Source of the DNA: Lewinellaceae bacterium
Lineage (GTDB): Bacteria > Bacteroidota > Bacteroidia > Chitinophagales > Saprospiraceae
Reading direction: 5' to 3'
Assembly: GCA_016708875.1 (NCBI GenBank)
Contig: JADJFA010000001.1
Span: 620,001-684,000, forward strand
DNA length: 64,000 nt
Shown here: positions 54,602 through 62,798 of the stretch, one piece after another
Position numbering within the stretch: the first letter of the stretch is position 1
Layout of the letters: each line of letters starts with the position of its first letter
Position numbers and translations under genes: made by a program
The notes under the pieces: generated by a model
What the model was told of the DNA's origin: nothing
Seen by the model: the letters and a program-made list of their open reading frames with translations, nothing else
Databases searched by the model: none

Positions 54602-55711
54602 ATGGCTACCACCACAAAAAAAGCCCCTGCCTCTGTCAAGAATTCAGCGGACAAAACGCCTTACATCGGCATCTCTGATCCTGCCGATTTGAGCACCATA
54701 CCAAGCAATCGCATCGTCACACTCGACGAGTTCATCCTTCGCTCCGAAAAAGACTTTGACTACGCTACAGGCGAACTCACCGGCCTGCTCCGCGACATCG
54801 GTGTGGCCGCTAAGATCATCAACCGCGAGGTAAACAAAGCAGGTCTCGTCAACATACTCGGCGTGGCCGACGGCGGCGAAAACCAAAGTGGTGATACACA
54901 GCAAAAACTCGATGTGTACGCCAACGAACGGCTCATCGAATGCCTTCAAAACTCCGGCGAGGTTTGCGCCATTGCCTCTGAAGAAAACGACGACATCATC
55001 CACGTTCCGCCCGTGGGCTCCAAGCAAAGCCACTACATTGTGATGTTCGACCCGCTTGACGGTTCCTCCAATATTGATGTAAACATGTCAGTGGGTACCA
55101 TTTTTGCCATCTACCGCCGCAAAAGCGACGCGAGTGGGCCTGCCACCAAGGAAGATTTTCTCCAGTCGGGCACCAAGCAAGTGGCTGCCGGATACGTGCT
55201 TTATGGCACCTCCACGATGCTGGTGTATACCACTGGGCGCGGCGTCAACGGCTTCACGCTCGACCCCAGCATCGGCGAGTTTTGTCTGAGCCACCGCAAC
55301 ATGCGCATCCCTGAAAATAGCCAGACCTACTCGGTCAATCAGGGCTACTATTCCAAATTTGACCTTGAAATGCGCCGGTACATTGACCACTGCTCTGACC
55401 AAAACTATGGTCTCCGCTACATTGGCAGCATGGTCAGCGACGTACACCGTATCCTGATTCAGGGCGGAATCTTCCTCTATCCCAGCACCCGCAAATACCC
55501 CAAAGGCAAACTACGCCTTCTATATGAGTGCAACCCATTGGCCATGCTCATCGAACAGGCCGGCGGCAAGGCCTTGAATACGCACCTGAAGCGTATCCTC
55601 GATTTGGCTCCTTCCGAACTTCACCAGCGGTGCACCATCGCAATCGGCTCTCCTGCTATGGTGGATGAGTTGAAGGCATTTATTGAAAGGTATTCGGCGT
55701 TGCCGTTGTAG
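54602..55711 (+). CDS. fbp: Class I fructose-1,6-bisphosphatase
   Basis: 369 aa, about 30 residues longer than E. coli Fbp because of a low-complexity N-terminus (MATTTKKAPASVKNSADK). The metal-binding and active-site motif is VMFDPLDGSSNIDVN with the preceding acidic IASEEND. The substrate region KYPKGKLRLLYECNPLAML and the end ILDLAPSELHQRCTIAIGS match the family. It removes the C1 phosphate of fructose-1,6-bisphosphate in gluconeogenesis; the cytoplasm is its site. Single gene with its own promoter; the downstream DUF4143 gene is convergent. Confidence 0.96.
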   Translation: MATTTKKAPASVKNSADKTPYIGISDPADLSTIPSNRIVTLDEFILRSEKDFDYATGELTGLLRDIGVAAKIINREVNKAGLVNILGVADGGENQSGDTQQKLDVYANERLIECLQNSGEVCAIASEENDDIIHVPPVGSKQSHYIVMFDPLDGSSNIDVNMSVGTIFAIYRRKSDASGPATKEDFLQSGTKQVAAGYVLYGTSTMLVYTTGRGVNGFTLDPSIGEFCLSHRNMRIPENSQTYSVNQGYYSKFDLEMRRYIDHCSDQNYGLRYIGSMVSDVHRILIQGGIFLYPSTRKYPKGKLRLLYECNPLAMLIEQAGGKALNTHLKRILDLAPSELHQRCTIAIGSPAMVDELKAFIERYSALPL

Positions 55712-55719
55712 AAAAGAGT

Positions 55720-56961
55720 TCAAACCAATAATTCATACCAAGGCAAAAACTTCACTTCTGTCTGCCCGATTTGAATGCTCTCTTGTAAGCTCCGATTGAC
55801 TATCCATGCTTCTGCAGGTTCATAGGTAGCAATAAAATTGCGTAGGGAACGCTCTACTTGGGGTTTTTTCATGCGTTCAGCTTTGACTTCAATCGGTAGG
55901 ATAGCCAGTCCGTTTTGTACTACAAAATCAACTTCAGCCTGGTTTTGTGTACGCCAATAACGAATGGCTTCAATCCCGTTTGAAAAGCGGTTTCGCAATA
56001 TTTGAAACACCAACTGCTGAAACAGGAACCCAAAATCAGAGGAAAGGGGCGTTAGATCAAAATTGTTTAGCAAAAAATTTCGCAACCCCGAATCAACAAA
56101 ATAGTTCTGAGGCGTTTTGGTTAACTCCTTTTCTTTATTGGTAAAAAACGGCAGGACTTCCTCAATTACAAAGGTTTTTTGGCAGTACCACAGATAATTT
56201 TTAACGGTTGGCACACTCAGGTTGGTCATATTTGCCAAATCCTGATAATTCATAAGACGTCCGATGCGGTTTGAGAGCAATTGGAGCAAGGTGATCAACT
56301 CCCTCGATTTTTCCAAACGAAGTAACAGTTGAAGGTCTCGTTCCACATAACTTTGGAAAATTTCAGCTAACACGCTGCGCTTTTCTAGAGTATCCGAGGC
56401 AGTCAGCACCCTTGGATACCCGCCGTACTGCAAGTATTCGATCAAAAAACGTTCTTCCGCAAAAGTGTCAGTTCTGATCTGTGCGACTGATTGCGGGAGG
56501 TTGGCAGCTAGGCGGTAAGATAAGAATTCACCAACTGAAACAGGGAAAAGCAAAAAATTGCGCTTACGACCAGCGAGCGATTCTGCAATTTTCTCTTTCA
56601 ATTCCAGACTTCCTGAACCAGTTGCAATCCATTTGTGCGGCAACCGACGATCATAGATGCCCTTCAAAAACAAGCCAGCGTTTTCAATCCGCTGCACCTC
56701 GTCTATAAAAACATAGGCGCGCTTACCTGCACTTAAGGCTTCCACCCGTTCAACAAAACGCTGTTGCGAGCTGAAATGCTGTGCATCGATATCTATATCC
56801 AGATTGAAAAAAAGGCAAGTCGCACCAGCTTGCATAAGTTGATCTGCAATAGACCGCAATAGCGTCGTTTTACCTGCTTGACGGGGGCCAATAAGTAAGG
56901 TAATTTCTTCCTTGTCCAAGTGCTCGGTCAGCGGTTGCTGAATAATCCTCGAAATTTCCAT
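55720..56961 (-). CDS. AAA-type ATP-binding protein with DUF4143
   Basis: About 413 aa from ATG 56961 (MEISRIIQQPLTEHL). The Walker A motif is LIGPRQAGKTTLL and Walker B is AYVFIDEVQRIEN. A sensor-like WIATGSGSLELK and a winged-helix linker (LANMTNLSVPTVKNYL) precede the C-terminal DUF4143 part with a PD-(D/E)xK-like pattern (NQAEVDFVVQNGLAILPIEVKAE). This family is widespread in genomes of bacteria and archaea and often patchily distributed, consistent with mobile or conflict-linked genes, but its function is unknown. A fragment of a second copy is at 62525-62705. A TATCTTTG element lies at 56980-56987. Confidence 0.88.
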   Translation of the reverse strand: MEISRIIQQPLTEHLDKEEITLLIGPRQAGKTTLLRSIADQLMQAGATCLFFNLDIDIDAQHFSSQQRFVERVEALSAGKRAYVFIDEVQRIENAGLFLKGIYDRRLPHKWIATGSGSLELKEKIAESLAGRKRNFLLFPVSVGEFLSYRLAANLPQSVAQIRTDTFAEERFLIEYLQYGGYPRVLTASDTLEKRSVLAEIFQSYVERDLQLLLRLEKSRELITLLQLLSNRIGRLMNYQDLANMTNLSVPTVKNYLWYCQKTFVIEEVLPFFTNKEKELTKTPQNYFVDSGLRNFLLNNFDLTPLSSDFGFLFQQLVFQILRNRFSNGIEAIRYWRTQNQAEVDFVVQNGLAILPIEVKAERMKKPQVERSLRNFIATYEPAEAWIVNRSLQESIQIGQTEVKFLPWYELLV

Positions 56962-56979
56962 ATGTTTTCTATTTGAAAA

Positions 56980-56987
56980 CAAAGATA
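56980..56987 (-). promoter_or_regulatory. -7 element TATCTTTG before the DUF4143 ATPase
   Basis: Matches TAnnTTTG on the minus strand, about 19 nt before the start codon; the -33 element is unclear. Confidence 0.5.
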
Positions 56988-56999
56988 GGTTTATCTTTT

Positions 57000-57060
57000 A
57001 ACCCGGTGAAACAACAACTATCATTTTATTTTCACTGGACTGTGTATCTGAGCGCCCCGC
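57000..57060 (+). repeat. Flanking direct repeat, left copy (AACCCGGTGAAA)
   Basis: The left of two related 60-nt elements on either side of the propeller gene; both contain a GGTGAAA ... TTTTCACT hairpin with 25 nt from GTGAAA to the end of CACT and finish in CGCCCCGC or CTACGCCCCGC. The rest of 57061-57224 is AT-rich with no other feature. Confidence 0.7.
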
Positions 57061-57224
57061 TTAAGCCAGAGATTGTTTTGGAATAAGCAACGGGTGGCTT
57101 GGGCTGCTTTTGCTTCTTTTTGACAAACTGCGTTTTCCTCTGACTGGTTAATAAAAATTAACTAAATATTGCAATTGAATTATAGCGCCTTTTTCAAAAA
57201 TCCTTCACATAACCTGAACTATTA

Positions 57225-59405
57225 ATGAAAAACTGTAAAATCTTTTTCTGCTTATTGATCGCTATTTACATGTCTAAAGCACTTCCAGCACAAGTAGTCC
57301 ATGCAGGGCTTTGGACGGGTTATCTCGATGGTATTGGAATTAGTTCCATGGTACAAATGGATACTTTTTTGTACATCAAAACAGCTAATGGCACTGCTTT
57401 TGTCAACACACAAACTCGACAAACCCGTTTCTTTTATGAAATGGGCAATCCTGACCTTCCAATTAATGTTGATCTAAGGGTTTCCACCGTAGATAAGCAG
57501 GGTAATCTTTGGACTTTTATCAATAGTCAACTGGTTAAGATCACCCCAGGCGGAAGCATAGCGTACGTAGGGGGCATGCCAGAATACCAAGTGTTGGTGT
57601 TGAGAGTTGACCATGCCGGCCAGATCTGGGCAGGGATGGTCACTGAGCCACTCAACAATCCGGCGACCACAAGATGTCTGGCAAAATTTACGGGTATAGC
57701 TTGGGAAAGCATTGACTTTGGACAGATCAGGATGAACATCCGAGACATACGTTTTGACAGCCTAAACCAACCGATCCTTATAGCAAATTCCGCTTTTAAT
57801 ACCAGTGGAATATTTCAATATAACGGAACCAATTTTGTGAAAATCCCGGACAGCCCGGCTTCCTTTCAATTATCTCTTTCTTCGGATGGTCAAATTGCAA
57901 GTTGCGGGAATAAAAGCATTAGCACCTTATTGAAGGTTTATAAAAATGGGTCCTGGATCAACTATGGGCCGGGTTTTAGTTGCCCACATTTTGATGCCAA
58001 TAATGTACTATGGGTTTGTAATAGCGTTGGATCCGTTTATACATTGGAAAATGGTACTTTGATACCACAACTATCACCGCCTTCCAATTACAGAACAGGC
58101 CCTTATGACCCCTTGCTCATTTATGGATTTGAACTTGATTATCAAGGCAATATGTGGCTAGGGAAAAGAACAGGGTTGTTTTCAGCATCGGTTACGGATC
58201 TACAGGAATGGGATTTTGTCCCAACTTCTGAGCTGCTTTGCCCTGAATCTCCCAACTCAATTGCAGCTTTTCATGATACCATTTGGTTGGCAAATGATGC
58301 TGGAGTTACCAGAATTATAAATGGTTTCTGGGAAAAATTGGATTATCCGGCTAACAAAAGACCATTTCTATTCTATGATTCACTCCGCCAAGGGCTGTGG
58401 GTAGGCGCAAACGGACCACTTTTAGATTTTTATCAAGGGCCGAATCATAGCCATATAGATATTGACCCTACTGTTGATAATTCTAACTATCCTTATATTG
58501 ATGCGATTACCCTTGATCAAAAAGGTAACCTTTGGATAAAAACGCCAAAAGCACTTTCAAGACTCGACTTAAGTGGCAATTGGTATTCTTTTAATTGTGG
58601 AGATGAATTCTCTACCTATTTTATTATTGGCGGCATTTATCCAAAAGGTGATTTTATGTATGTAACAGTCGGAGGCTCCTACCCCTGGCTTCCAAATGAG
58701 CCCCATAAAAACCTCTATAAAATTGATGGTGATATGGTGATCAATGTAGATATTCCTGAAGCCTTGCTTTTGGAGGTTAACAATTTCGCTCTCGTTTCTG
58801 AGCAAGATATATGGTTTACCGCTTCAGGGTCGAGCCAAATTATACATTACATGAACGGGCAAACCCAGGCATATACAGATACTGATCTGGGCGGAACTTT
58901 GGGCAGTTCGTCTATTGTTTTATATAATGATTCAACACTTTTGGTATGCTCCAACAACCAAGGGCTTGATGTATTTAAACAAGGGCAATGGTATCATCCA
59001 ACGATCCCATCAAACAGAATAGCCAATAGCCACGTTAGTTGTTGGCATGTTTCCGACGATCACAAATTATATATGGGTCAATCTGCCCTTTTGGTGCTGG
59101 AAGATATCAACGCTTTGTTGGATCAATTAGGGCAACCCATTTCAGTAAATCCGGAGATAGAATTGAGTGCTCTGGCTTATCCAAATCCAACATTAAATTT
59201 CTTAAATTTGGATAAAATTATAACCGCATTTGGCCCTGATCTCTCGGCATTTTTATACAACGCTTATGGTCAACAAGTAAAAGCAATTGCCGCACCGCTC
59301 CCAAACGTACTCGATTTAAGTCAACAACCGGCAGGCATCTATTTTTTATCCATAAAATCAGCCAATCACCCTATTCCTAAAAGCCTAAAAATAATTAAAA
59401 AATAA
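57225..59405 (+). CDS. Secreted beta-propeller protein (two-component-regulator-propeller-like) with T9SS type A sorting domain
   Basis: 726 aa with a signal peptide (MKNCKIFFCLLIAIYMSKALPAQ). Repeats such as DKQGNLWTFINSQLVKIT, DHAGQIWAGMV, DYQGNMWLGKRTGLF and DQKGNLWIKTPKALSRLD match the 'reg_prop' type of propeller blade, and a type A sorting domain (ALAYPNPTLNFLNL ... LYNAYGQQVKAI ... GIYFLSIKS) closes the protein. In Bacteroidota such propellers occur in hybrid two-component systems and in secreted proteins; here there is no kinase part, so it is a secreted or surface-bound protein. It is bracketed by direct repeats. Confidence 0.85.
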   Translation: MKNCKIFFCLLIAIYMSKALPAQVVHAGLWTGYLDGIGISSMVQMDTFLYIKTANGTAFVNTQTRQTRFFYEMGNPDLPINVDLRVSTVDKQGNLWTFINSQLVKITPGGSIAYVGGMPEYQVLVLRVDHAGQIWAGMVTEPLNNPATTRCLAKFTGIAWESIDFGQIRMNIRDIRFDSLNQPILIANSAFNTSGIFQYNGTNFVKIPDSPASFQLSLSSDGQIASCGNKSISTLLKVYKNGSWINYGPGFSCPHFDANNVLWVCNSVGSVYTLENGTLIPQLSPPSNYRTGPYDPLLIYGFELDYQGNMWLGKRTGLFSASVTDLQEWDFVPTSELLCPESPNSIAAFHDTIWLANDAGVTRIINGFWEKLDYPANKRPFLFYDSLRQGLWVGANGPLLDFYQGPNHSHIDIDPTVDNSNYPYIDAITLDQKGNLWIKTPKALSRLDLSGNWYSFNCGDEFSTYFIIGGIYPKGDFMYVTVGGSYPWLPNEPHKNLYKIDGDMVINVDIPEALLLEVNNFALVSEQDIWFTASGSSQIIHYMNGQTQAYTDTDLGGTLGSSSIVLYNDSTLLVCSNNQGLDVFKQGQWYHPTIPSNRIANSHVSCWHVSDDHKLYMGQSALLVLEDINALLDQLGQPISVNPEIELSALAYPNPTLNFLNLDKIITAFGPDLSAFLYNAYGQQVKAIAAPLPNVLDLSQQPAGIYFLSIKSANHPIPKSLKIIKK

Positions 59406-59451
59406 AAGCAATTCTCATGTTTTTTTGAAGATATAAGCAGGCCGATGTTTG

Positions 59452-59515
59452 AACCCGGTGAAAATAAAACTAGAGTTATTTTTTCACTAGATTAATATTC
59501 GGTGCTACGCCCCGC
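59452..59515 (+). repeat. Flanking direct repeat, right copy (AACCCGGTGAAA)
   Basis: Right partner of 57000-57060, with the same order AACCCGGTGAAA, hairpin, and CGCCCCGC-like end. Identity is imperfect, so the pair is old or only partly homologous. The stretch 59406-59569 holds no gene. A 15-nt GTCGGCTGTGCCGAC at 59554-59568 also occurs at 62758-62772. Confidence 0.7.
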
Positions 59516-59569
59516 TGGCGCAAAGGCAGTATACCCAGTTTCACACCATTCACGTCGGCTGTGCCGACA

Positions 59570-59908
59570 TCACCCACGCTCCAGGCTAAAAATCTTCTCC
59601 ATCAGCACCCACTTTTCCCCAGGCCTCGCGCCGGGCAGGGCCTGCTGGTATTTCCACATCAATGCTTCCCATTCCTGCACGTGTGGGTTGGCAGCATCCA
59701 TTTCACTTTTCTGCTCAAAAGAAAAATCGTCCCCGGTTTCGAGCAGCATAAAAAGGCGGTTGGCTACGCGATATATTTCCAGGCTGATGATCCCCGAATC
59801 TTGAATGCTCTTTATGATTTCAGGCCAGACCTTTCGGTGATATGCCTCGTATTCCGCAATGAGCGCAGCATCTTCTTTTAAGTCCAGGGCAAGGCAATAT
59901 CGTTTCAT
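59570..59908 (-). CDS. rhaM: L-rhamnose mutarotase (RhaM/DUF718)
   Basis: About 112 aa from ATG 59908 (MKRYCLALDLKEDAALI). The family pattern is complete: CLALDLKED, YEAYHRKVWPEIIKSIQDSGIISLEIYRVANRLFM and the end WEALMWKYQQALPGARPGEKWVLMEKIFSLE, with the conserved His and Trp residues used by the enzyme. RhaM interconverts alpha and beta anomers of L-rhamnose so that isomerases can use them; some family members act on other deoxyhexoses. It lies just downstream of the fucP gene and probably forms one operon with it. Confidence 0.93.
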   Translation of the reverse strand: MKRYCLALDLKEDAALIAEYEAYHRKVWPEIIKSIQDSGIISLEIYRVANRLFMLLETGDDFSFEQKSEMDAANPHVQEWEALMWKYQQALPGARPGEKWVLMEKIFSLERG

Positions 59909-59910
59909 AA

Positions 59911-59980
59911 GTGATAGAGTGATGAAGTGATAGAGTGCCGAAAAAATCCGCAATAATCCGCTATCACTTTATTACTTCAT
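59911..59980. repeat. Weak inverted repeat between fucP and rhaM
   Basis: ATGAAGTGATAGAGTG near 59922-59937 partly pairs with CACTTTATTACTTCAT at about 59965-59980. It overlaps the fucP 3' end. Confidence 0.4.
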
Positions 59981-61214
59981 AATTACTTTTCCATCCAAAA
60001 TAAAAGACAACCACAAAACATACCATGGGTACGATATAGGCCAATTGTATGGAATGGAAGGCATCTGAAATACGACCCATAATCAGGGGTATGATCGCTC
60101 CGCCCACGATAGACATGATGACCAATGATGACCCCATTTTGGTGTCCTCGCCGAGATTGGCAATGCTAAGCGAAAAAATAGTGGGAAACATGATAGACAT
60201 AAAAAACTCAACGCCCATCAATGCCCCGGCAGACGGCAAGCCTTTGGAAAATACCGCAAAAGCAAGCAAAACAATGTTGCAAAGGGCGTAAATGGCAAGC
60301 AATCGGGTCGGCGCAATGAATCTCATCAGGAACGTGCCGACAAATCGGCCTATCATAAATAGCAGCAGAGCGACGGACAAATAATAAGCCGCCTGTTTTT
60401 CTTCAATTTGGGCGGACTGATTCAGAAAACGAATAAAAAAACTACCCACGCCCACCTGTGCGCCCACATAGAAAAACTGCGCAATGACCCCATTTCTCAA
60501 ATGTTTGTGCCGAAACAGTTTGCTCCAACTATTGCTTTGAACCGCGGCCTCCTCTTTAACATCCGGCAAATGAATCCTTGAAAAAATTACCGCAACACTT
60601 AATACCAACAATCCAATTAAGAGATAAGGCATTTTAACCGCAGCCGCTTCGTTGAGATAGAAACTATTCAGTTGTTCTGGCGAATAAGTGGCCAGTTGTT
60701 CATCGTTTAAATGGTTCCCCGATAAGATAAAAAGTCCGCCAATGAGTGGAGCTATAAAAGCCCCCAGCCCATTAAAAGATTGTGCGAAATTCAAACGTTG
60801 TGTAGCGTTTTCCGGCGGACCTAAGAATGTTATGTAGGGATTGGCGGCAGTTTCCAGAAAGGTAAGACCGCTCGCGATGACAAACAGCGCAATAAGGAAC
60901 GATGGAAAAGACAATAGAACAGCCGCCGGGTAGAACAAAAATGCCCCTGATGCGAACAACAACAAGCCTATAATGATTCCGGTTTTATAGCCATATTGCT
61001 TCATGACCGCACCCGCGGGTATGGCGCATACAAAATAAGCAATAAAGAACGCGGAATCGATCCATGCGCTTTGAAAATCAGTCAGATTGCAGGCCTTCTT
61101 TAAATGCGGGATTAATATCGGGTTAAGGTTATGGGCCAGTGCCCACAAAAAAAACAGACTGGTAACCAGCGCGAATGGGAGCAGGTATTTTCTTGTTGTA
61201 AACGTATCCGGCAT
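59964..61214 (-). CDS. fucP: L-fucose/sugar:H+ symporter, FucP family
   Basis: 416 aa, 12 spans of the major facilitator superfamily. Family marks are the early FLWALAHNLNPILIPHLKKA, SAWIDSAFFIAYFVCAIPAG and the central LETAANPYITFLGPPENATQRLNFAQSFNGLGAF. The late IMFPTIFSLSIANLGEDTKMGSSL is also typical of FucP-like transporters. It brings L-fucose or a similar deoxyhexose across the inner membrane with protons. The adjacent mutarotase, and a nucleotidyltransferase-GHMP kinase upstream on the strand, suggest a pathway for salvage or activation of that sugar. Confidence 0.9.
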   Translation of the reverse strand: MPDTFTTRKYLLPFALVTSLFFLWALAHNLNPILIPHLKKACNLTDFQSAWIDSAFFIAYFVCAIPAGAVMKQYGYKTGIIIGLLLFASGAFLFYPAAVLLSFPSFLIALFVIASGLTFLETAANPYITFLGPPENATQRLNFAQSFNGLGAFIAPLIGGLFILSGNHLNDEQLATYSPEQLNSFYLNEAAAVKMPYLLIGLLVLSVAVIFSRIHLPDVKEEAAVQSNSWSKLFRHKHLRNGVIAQFFYVGAQVGVGSFFIRFLNQSAQIEEKQAAYYLSVALLLFMIGRFVGTFLMRFIAPTRLLAIYALCNIVLLAFAVFSKGLPSAGALMGVEFFMSIMFPTIFSLSIANLGEDTKMGSSLVIMSIVGGAIIPLIMGRISDAFHSIQLAYIVPMVCFVVVFYFGWKSNYEVIK

Positions 61215-61236
61215 GCTATGGTGTTTTTAAAATATG

Positions 61237-61314
61237 TTTCACACAACGCCACAACGACACAACGTTTAAATTTTTGATTATCAAAGCGTTGTGTCGTCGT
61301 GGCGTTGTGTGAAA
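61237..61314. repeat. Long palindrome upstream of fucP (CACACAACGCCAC arms)
   Basis: TTTCACACAACGCCACAACG and following bases (61237-61267) pair with 61283-61314 with two or three mismatches around a 16-nt AT-rich loop. It lies between fucP and the kinase-fusion gene. Confidence 0.9.
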
Positions 61315-61331
61315 TAATTCTGTATGATGCT

Positions 61332-62480
61332 TTAACCCCAGACATCCCGTCTTCTTATCCTGATTTGAATGGCGTTTTCAATCGGGGTGTCACTCACCAG
61401 AATCAAATACCCTCCGCCTCCTGCACCACTCAACTTCCAGCCCAGGGCTCTGGATCGGTATTATTCGATCACTTTCCAGATTTCAGCATCCACCATATTG
61501 GGGAACATGGCAATTTGAGCCTCAAAAGACGCCTTAAAGGCCGCGCCAAAGGACTCAATGTCTTTCCGGGTCATTGCTTCCCAACAACGATCCGCAGCAT
61601 CGGCCAGTGCTTTTGCGTTTTCGGGGTTGATCAGCGTGTTTTCCAACACATTGTATGTGGAAACCCTTGGGCCTAGCGTCACCAAATACAAATGGGACTC
61701 GATCCAGCTTAGAACATCCTCGTCGTTTATGGTTTCGATGGAATCCGGCCAGTAGTTGCTGTTGTATTGGAGTTTATTCAGCCCCGGAAAAACAATTCCA
61801 ATACTGTCCTGAGAGCCGCTTATGTGGCTTGTACCGGGGGGATTGTCGTACACAAACAGTATTTTGGCCAGTTGCTCCTTATCACCAATCGGCAATTCCG
61901 TTTTCCACAGTTCAATGGCTTTGCGCCGGGTGCTCGAAGCCATGCCGCTTCGGTCATTGAAGTCTATGGTCGGTTCGATGGAGATCGTCAGTACCGCGCC
62001 GGGGTAGTATTTTGATACATAAGGCTGATCCAGCCAACCTCCCGCGATGTCAATCCTGAAAGGGATGGTACACACGATACGCAGGCTGGTAGTAGAGCGC
62101 AGCGGCAAATCTCCGTGTGGTTTGCGGCTCAAAACTTTGTATTCAATCTTATTTTTCCTGCACAGTGATTCTTTAGCAGGGGTGTGGCCATCCTCGTTCA
62201 CAACGAAAACATCCGGGGCTATTTCTTCCAGTTCTTGTTCAAAATCAATAATTCCCCAGCCCTTATTGATCCGTACCTCCCTGACGCAGGCAAGCGCATC
62301 CAGCATGTACCACCTTTCGTGTTGGTTGTTTACGGGATAGCGCCCTTTTAGGTTTTTGACATTTTCATCGTTGCCAATGCACACATACAGATCGCCGTAT
62401 TGAGCAGCTTCTTTCAAAAATGCAACATGCCCACTGTGCAGCAGGTCAAAGCATCCGGTGACAAAAACTTTTTTAGTCAT
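61332..62480 (-). CDS. Nucleotidyltransferase-GHMP kinase fusion protein, interrupted by an in-frame TAA near 61461
   Basis: ATG 62480 starts MTKKVFVTGCFDLLHSGHVAFL. The N-terminal 145 residues are a cytidylyltransferase-like domain with HSGH at 15-18 and the distal DGHTPAKES and LPLRSTTSLR (an ISTT-like motif). The C-terminal half is a GHMP kinase: motif 1 CTIPFRIDIAGGWLDQP, the SGMASSTRR phosphate loop, and motif 3 KLSGAGGGG. The stop at 61461-61463 (VIE-stop-YRSRALGW) cuts off motif 3, but the frame runs on to 61332, so the TAA is a nonsense change or an error (a Lys or Gln codon fits). Such kinases phosphorylate C1 of sugars; a fusion with a nucleotidyltransferase would make an NDP-sugar from the free sugar. 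This resembles, in logic, fucokinase/guanylyltransferase proteins, but the nucleotidyltransferase type is different. Confidence 0.75.
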
Positions 62481-62524
62481 TGCTCCTGAAATATTGTCAT
62501 GGTAGAAGCCTTCAAACCAAAAGT

Positions 62525-62705
62525 TCATGGCATGAATTTAATTTCTATATCCTCGATTTGAATACACTCTTTCAAACTTCGGTTGATTATCCAAGCTTCT
62601 AAAGGTTTGTAAGCAGCAATAAAATTGTGCAAAGAACGCTCCACTTGAGGTCACGTTCTATATAACTTTGGAAAATTCTGGTATAGATATTGAAACGTTG
62701 AACAG
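62525..62705 (-). pseudogene. Remnant of a DUF4143 ATPase gene with an internal deletion
   Basis: On the minus strand, RFNIYTRIFQSYIERDL (to about 62650) is like the EIFQSYVERDL region of the intact DUF4143 protein at 55720. It is joined in a different frame to QVERSLHNFIAAYKP, EAWIINRSLKECIQIEDI and the end KFMP, stop at 62525. The intact protein has nearly the same (QVERSLRNFIATYEP ... SLQESIQIGQ). The middle of the gene, about 150 codons, is missing. The upstream part up to 62770 is too decayed to call. Confidence 0.8.
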
Positions 62706-62798
62706 CTGTCGAGGCGAAATAAAGATAATCAGATGTAAGCCTTGTGCCCAATATTGAGTCGGCTGTGCCGACTAGCGCTATTTTTCTCCGAGGCGTTT

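Noticed and set aside
55720..56961. DUF4143 ATPase as part of a defence island
   Set aside because: No restriction, toxin or phage-defence gene is nearby; the neighbours are fbp and a T9SS protein.
57000..59515. Insertion sequence around the propeller gene
   Set aside because: There is no transposase, and the flanking elements are direct and imperfect with no clear target duplication.
2132..61463. TAA reassigned to a sense codon or read through
   Set aside because: Many intact genes in the window end in TAA, and only two genes have an internal TAA; mutation or error is simpler.
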